From NCBI GenBank assembly GCA_013400975.1, contig WBMZ01000177.1, forward strand, positions 1 to 64,000: 64,000 nt of DNA, written 5' to 3'. Each line of letters opens with the position of its first letter. Positions within the stretch are counted from its first letter, which is position 1. Below, piece after piece: positions 58,901 to 64,000 of the stretch. The notes under the pieces were generated by a model. It was not told the origin of the DNA and did not search any database. It was given only the letters and a program-made list of their open reading frames with translations. The position numbers were made by a program, and so were the translations under genes. The DNA is from Atrichornis clamosus (Eukaryota > Chordata > Aves > Passeriformes > Menuridae).

Positions 58901-61900
58901 CTCAGGCATTTTGCTTTTCGTGGCGGTTAATGCTCATTGTTTAACCAAAGAAAAAAGTCACATTCTCTCCTTTTATGCCCATTGTACAGCTGGATGAGAG
59001 AGGGTAGGAAATTAAGGCTTTTACACTGTTTCATGATTTCAGTGTGTCCAGAAATGTTACACACTACTTACCTATATTCACACTGAGATATTGCCTGCCT
59101 GAAAATCCAGCTGCTGCTGTGTTCCATCCTGGTTATATCTCATAGCCAAATGATCTTGTGTTCAGAAGAGCTCCTGAAAACTACTAATACATCTGCAGCA
59201 ATGGTTCATTTTTCACTGAGGCAGTGACATCCTAATCTATAGACCAGATGGAGTGGGGCCTTGGGCAATTGTAATCAAAGAGCAACAGCCACAGTTTGAG
59301 GGAAAGAGATTCCCTGTTGGTTTTCTATTAAATGCTTCTATTTTCATTTTCTTTGACTCAATTGTGTGCATCACCATGGCCCACTGAACACATCTGGCTG
59401 ACGTCTTAGATCACGTACCCAACACATTACTGTGTTTGCTCAAAGTTTCACTCCTTCCAAAGTCAGTGGCAATGCTCTGTGATGACAACTTGTTTTATCC
59501 TTGTCCTTAGGTGAAGTCTGGGGATCAATAGAAGCAGTTGCAAGGAAAGGCAGGCTGAGAAAATCCATCACTCTAATGATGAACCACTCCCATTCCTCTT
59601 CACCAACCAAATATCTTTGCCATTGTAGAAGCAAGAAGATTAATTTGTCTCAGATGCTGAAGTGCAAAATATGACCACTTAGAACAAGTGTAACCCCACC
59701 GAGTTACTATAAATTGGTCCAGTTCAGTCCCTGCCAAAAGATACATTCTGCATCTAATACTGACAAGGACCTTTGCTTACATATTGTTACTGACAGGTCT
59801 GGGAAATAGAGGTCTTAATGTTTTTAGGTGTTGATGAACATATAACTGTACCTTGGTTTTTTCTTTTCTTTAAGTAAATTAGTTAAATTAGAATAAAATC
59901 TGATATTCTGCTTTTTCATTGTCTCACAGCTTTTGACTATTTCAAAGTTAATCATTTTACTCTTCCTGTGAGAAAAAAGTTGCTAGAGTTACAGATCTTG
60001 TCATAAATACTGCTTCCTTATGTTTGAGAAGACATTAGAGGGTTCTTCCAAGCATGTTTTCTCTACAAAGTCTGAAGCATTTTCAGCAAATGTCTATCAA
60101 CATACTCTGTGGCTAGTTTGGTTTTGAACAGTTTCACATTGCATTTATCTTCTGGAAAGTTACTAAGCTATATGGGTCACAAATTGCTTTTGTAGTTTCC
60201 ACGTTGTTAATTGACATGCTAATTATGACACAGGCATTGCTTTTAAATCCCATGTTGTTTCTTGCACTGCATACAGTGCATATTCTGTGCATTCCTATCA
60301 CATTGTGATCTGGTGTCAGTTCAAAGATTGGCTTTGCTTTTCAAGCTGTTTAGACATTCTTTTCACTCAATATGCTGCTTTAAGGATCTCTGATAAGATG
60401 TTGCTGAGGGCATTGTAAGACTCTGGGACTTGGCTAGATTAGAACAGCCTTGTATTTTACATTAAATAAAAGCGGTTTGAGCCACAGTAACGAGCCAATA
60501 CTTGTTACCCACGCTCTCCAAATGCACAGGCATTATTGACTCTGCTTATATGACATCTTTGCTTGCTTTGTTTTCTTTCTTTCCCTTGCTAAGAACAGAT
60601 GGGAAGAGTAATTTAAATACCGAATACCATAAGGTACCTGGAGTAAAGTAAATTAAGGAAATTCCATAAGTGAAAGAATGAAGTGTTAAACAGCTAACAG
60701 GAGATTTACAATTAAGAATTAACAAGAAGATAAGCTTTGCCAAGAGACAGAAATCACTTCACAGAGTGAGTCTTGCAGAGGATGAGCAGGGCTCTGACAT
60801 TACGAATACATGGAGAATCCCAGGTCATAGAAACGAGGAGACTCACAATGTCAAACATGTAAAACAGTTTATGGATTTATGCACACTTTGGCAGGCAACA
60901 TAAGTTGGGATAAGTCCATTATATGACGAAAGAGGCAAGGAATATCAGACTTGACTTTGCTTCACAGAAACATGTGAATACCAACAGAAGGAATATATAG
61001 GATGGGTAATGAAAACAAGGACAGCACCACATGCTTAGATGGAAATTATACATAGTGAAAATGTACAACATAGCAGCCAAAGATGAAATGATCTAACTGG
61101 AAATAAGACATTTCTTTTTTAACTGTTATACAGAAGCATATGTGTTACCAGAAATACCTTTGGAAGATGCTTGTAAGAGATTCACACATAGCAGAAAGTA
61201 AATATGGAAAGCAGAATGGACAGTGATAAGCTTATTAAACACAAAAAAGTATGTGAACAAAACTGGAAAATAAATGGGAAATATACTGGAAAAGACATAA
61301 TTTGTAATATTGACCCAGAAAAGATCTCAACTCCCTTAGTATTGTGCTACTATGTGCTCCCTGCAATTCTTTTCTTTAGGAAAGATACTCTTAAATCAGA
61401 GCCAATGAGGGGATGTTAGTAGGATCACTGAACAGAGGATGTTGGAACCATCACATTAATTTTTGTAGAAACAAAGCACAGTTTCCTCTGGTACCAGAAC
61501 TGCCAGGATAAAGCTAAGCAAACAAAATGGAGAATTCTTGATAATGCAAATAATGCTTGAATAAATAACAGAACATTAAAAGTCCAATGAGTATGTCACA
61601 GGTGAGATGACAGAGGAGTCTCTGTCCACATAGATGAGGAAAATATATAAAGATTCATTAGGAAGGTTGGTAACATTTGCCCCTAATCTGGCTGCTTGCA
61701 GCTACCACCTGGAGCACTGCTGCTCGCTGATGTTTAATGGATGTGCAGTGTCAATACTAATACAGAGTCTGAGAAACTGAAGGAGTTTGTTAGGGGGCTC
61801 TATTCCAATGGTTCACAGCACAACAGTTAAGTTATGCACTTATTTCTCCAAGGACTCTGTTAGTGGTGCTGCAAAGATTTGCTCAAAGCTACAAAACAAT

Positions 61901-61930
61901 CTTCTGTGCCACAGACTTCTGTGCCACAGA
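61901..61930. repeat. Exact 15-bp tandem duplication
   Basis: cttctgtgccacaga occurs twice in a row. It is intergenic, and no coding frame is involved. Confidence 0.9.
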
Positions 61931-64000
61931 CACCAATGAAATGTGGTATCAGTATGTTCCAGTAAATAAAGAGATTCTGGTTTGATTCGCAGAAAATAGT
62001 GTTTGCTGAAATTGGCCATGTCACACTACTGAGATTGCCAAGCCAGTTCATCCTGGGAATTTCTGCTTGCAGTTAAATGCACAGCTGGTAGGCATTTTGG
62101 AGGCCCAGACCCACTCCCTGCTACCTGTGTGAAAATGCAATAGGTACAGCTTAGAATTACATTTTGTGTGTAATGATCTGACTTAGAAAAACAACCAACC
62201 ACCTATCCAAAGGTTTGTTCAACCTTGAACAAAAGACAGACTGAGATTGCCAGAGATACATCTGAGAGATAGACTATAGAGAAAATAAATGTTATTAGCA
62301 GAATTGCTATTAAAATTATGTAGAAACTTCATTAGTTAGGATCAAAATGGATATGTGAAAGTCCTTAAGGGACTGAAAACTTTAAGTGAAGAGCCAAGAA
62401 AATATTCCACAGACGATTAAAAGCACTGAGGAAGCTGGAAAAATTCACTAAATATACCAAAACTAGCAAGAGATTTAGATCATTCATCGAGATGACGGAG
62501 GACAAGTTGCAGAGCCGTGCATCTGCTTGTGTGTGTGCACTGTAGCTTCCATCGCTTTATTAAAACAGTGGGGCCCAAGCAGCTGTGTCTTCAGTGGAGT
62601 TTGTCACCTGGAGCACACAGCTAGTTGTGTGAACATCTCCAGATTCAAGGAGGAAGGAAACAATGAGCCTGTTTTTTCAGCCAGGAGAGGACAGCGGCCT
62701 CAGGATCTGCAGTTTCATGGATATGCAAATGCTTTGTCCCAAACCAGCCATGCAGATCCAAGAGCAGCAGATTCCTTGCACTAATGCTGATCCTGAAATG
62801 TCACTAAGCATTGATTTAGAAAGGAACACATGGCTTAAAATTCTGACTTTGATGGCCAAGCATCCCTGTCACCGCTGTGCTGTCAGGCTTTTGTTGCCGT
62901 CACACATGAGTGATAATGGGAGCCAGACAAGATGTGAGGCACAGCTCTTGAAAGCCAGGCACAGTTTGATCACTTGGGCCTCTCAGCTCACAACCCAATG
63001 TGTTTATGGGAGTCCTGCTGGGTCCCACCTCAGCCACCACATCAGGGCTGTGGGGAACCACAGCCTCTTGCCCATTCACACCCTGGCCAAGGCTTTGTAC
63101 CACAGCCTCAGGAGTGGATGGGAGAGCCTGGACCAAGCATCAGTCACCAGTAATCTCACTGTAATGAAATGTGTGTCCTGGTAATTTGGGAATATTTGTA
63201 TCTTAGGTTAATAGCCATTGATGTCTTCCCTCACCAAGTTTATTTACTCCATGACATAGTTACTGTGTCTTAAACAGAAATCACCCTCAAGGTATCATCT
63301 AATTATCTTCTCATCATTCTGCAAATCTGTTTCATATTACCAATAATCTTATTACTACAACTGCAACATTCATTAAGCAAATGGAGAACAATAAAAATAC
63401 ATAAAATAATAGCAATCAAATTAAGTTTGAATCTCACAGTGAGTGATGCATAATTCTGGATCAGATTGTTCCCATAGATTTTTCCCCATTATTTTCTGAA
63501 AAAGGTTTAAATAGCTCAAAAAAACCCCTTTTTCAATTACAAGGTTCTCCTCTAGAGTCTGGCCATTTTATGTGACCTAGTTACCACAAAATTACACAGT
63601 CAGGACCAGAAATGGTTGTGGAGCCTTCCCCTTGTGAGCAGAGAGACCTCTCAGCAGAGACAACCTTGCTGGGTTCCCATGGCAAACACAGTCCCTGCAC
63701 AGGCCAGGTGAACTCTGTGATAGAGATCCAACATCTCTGGGTACAACAGATGCTTTCAGGCGACATCCTGAATGGTCTTGCGTGGAACTGGGAAGCCATC
63801 ACTTTCTTCTTGACATGTAGGGGCTCCTGATGTTACACTGAGCAAACCAAAACCACAGATTTATTCTGAGCCATCCGTATTTAAAAGATTTAGGGCCTGA
63901 TCCTCAGCCCACAGGAGTACATGGAAATGCATTCACGAAGTGCAGATGGGTAGATTTTCAAGCTGTGCTTGCCTATCAGCTCTGCCAGTTTGTATTTAGC

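Larger units (their letters stand above)
54615..64000. other. Intergenic DNA upstream of AGK
   Basis: About 9.4 kb is mostly AT-rich and without a recognisable gene. It contains a T28 run (55234-55261), a probable old CR1 scrap near 55911, a 15-bp tandem duplication at 61901-61930 and a 173-codon open frame at 62663-63184 without known homology. In mammals the next gene on this side is TMEM178B. None of its exons was recognised here. Confidence 0.7.

Noticed and set aside
1..64000. CRISPR arrays, bacterial operons, phage or viral genes, tRNA/rRNA genes
   Set aside because: Looked for and not found. There are no regular spaced repeats, no ribosome-binding sites or operon-like gene packing, no tRNA cloverleaf or rRNA stretches recognised. 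The only mobile DNA I can support is CR1 LINE.

Overview
The window reads as vertebrate nuclear DNA, most likely from a bird. The genes are split by GT-AG introns, codon use is vertebrate-like, and the recognisable transposons are CR1 LINE fragments with the usual 3' ATTCTATG-type ending. Repeats are sparse and introns short. The species cannot be told from the sequence. Turtle or crocodilian is possible, since they also carry CR1, but the compactness favours a bird.

Two protein-coding genes are present, pointing tail to tail. DENND11 (LCHN/KIAA1147) is on the + strand. Its first coding exon is cut by the left edge, and nine exons (1-10467) give 395 residues ending at a TAA. AGK (acylglycerol kinase) is complete on the - strand. 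Fifteen coding exons from ATG 52693 to TGA 16834 give 420 residues with every splice phase consistent. Mammals have the same AGK/DENND11 convergent pair, so this is conserved synteny.

Layout: 1 to about 560 is a CpG island over DENND11 exon 1. 89-10271 holds DENND11 introns and exons. 10468-16833 is the tail-to-tail gap, probably mostly 3' UTR of both genes. 16834-52693 is AGK, whose 9.1 kb intron 1 and 4.2 kb intron 13 are the largest. 52440-52920 is the CpG-island promoter of AGK. 53066-64000 is intergenic: an A/C-rich tract, a roughly 1.1 kb 5'-truncated CR1, a T28 run, and long AT-rich DNA with no gene I recognise.

The two genes have no known joint pathway. DENND11 is a DENN-family protein (predicted Rab regulator). 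AGK is a mitochondrial lipid kinase and TIM22-complex subunit. I found no CRISPR array, prokaryotic-type system, tRNA, rRNA or viral gene. The most unusual non-coding signals are a 24-bp perfect palindrome of E-boxes downstream of DENND11 and a 19-bp perfect inverted repeat in AGK intron 13.
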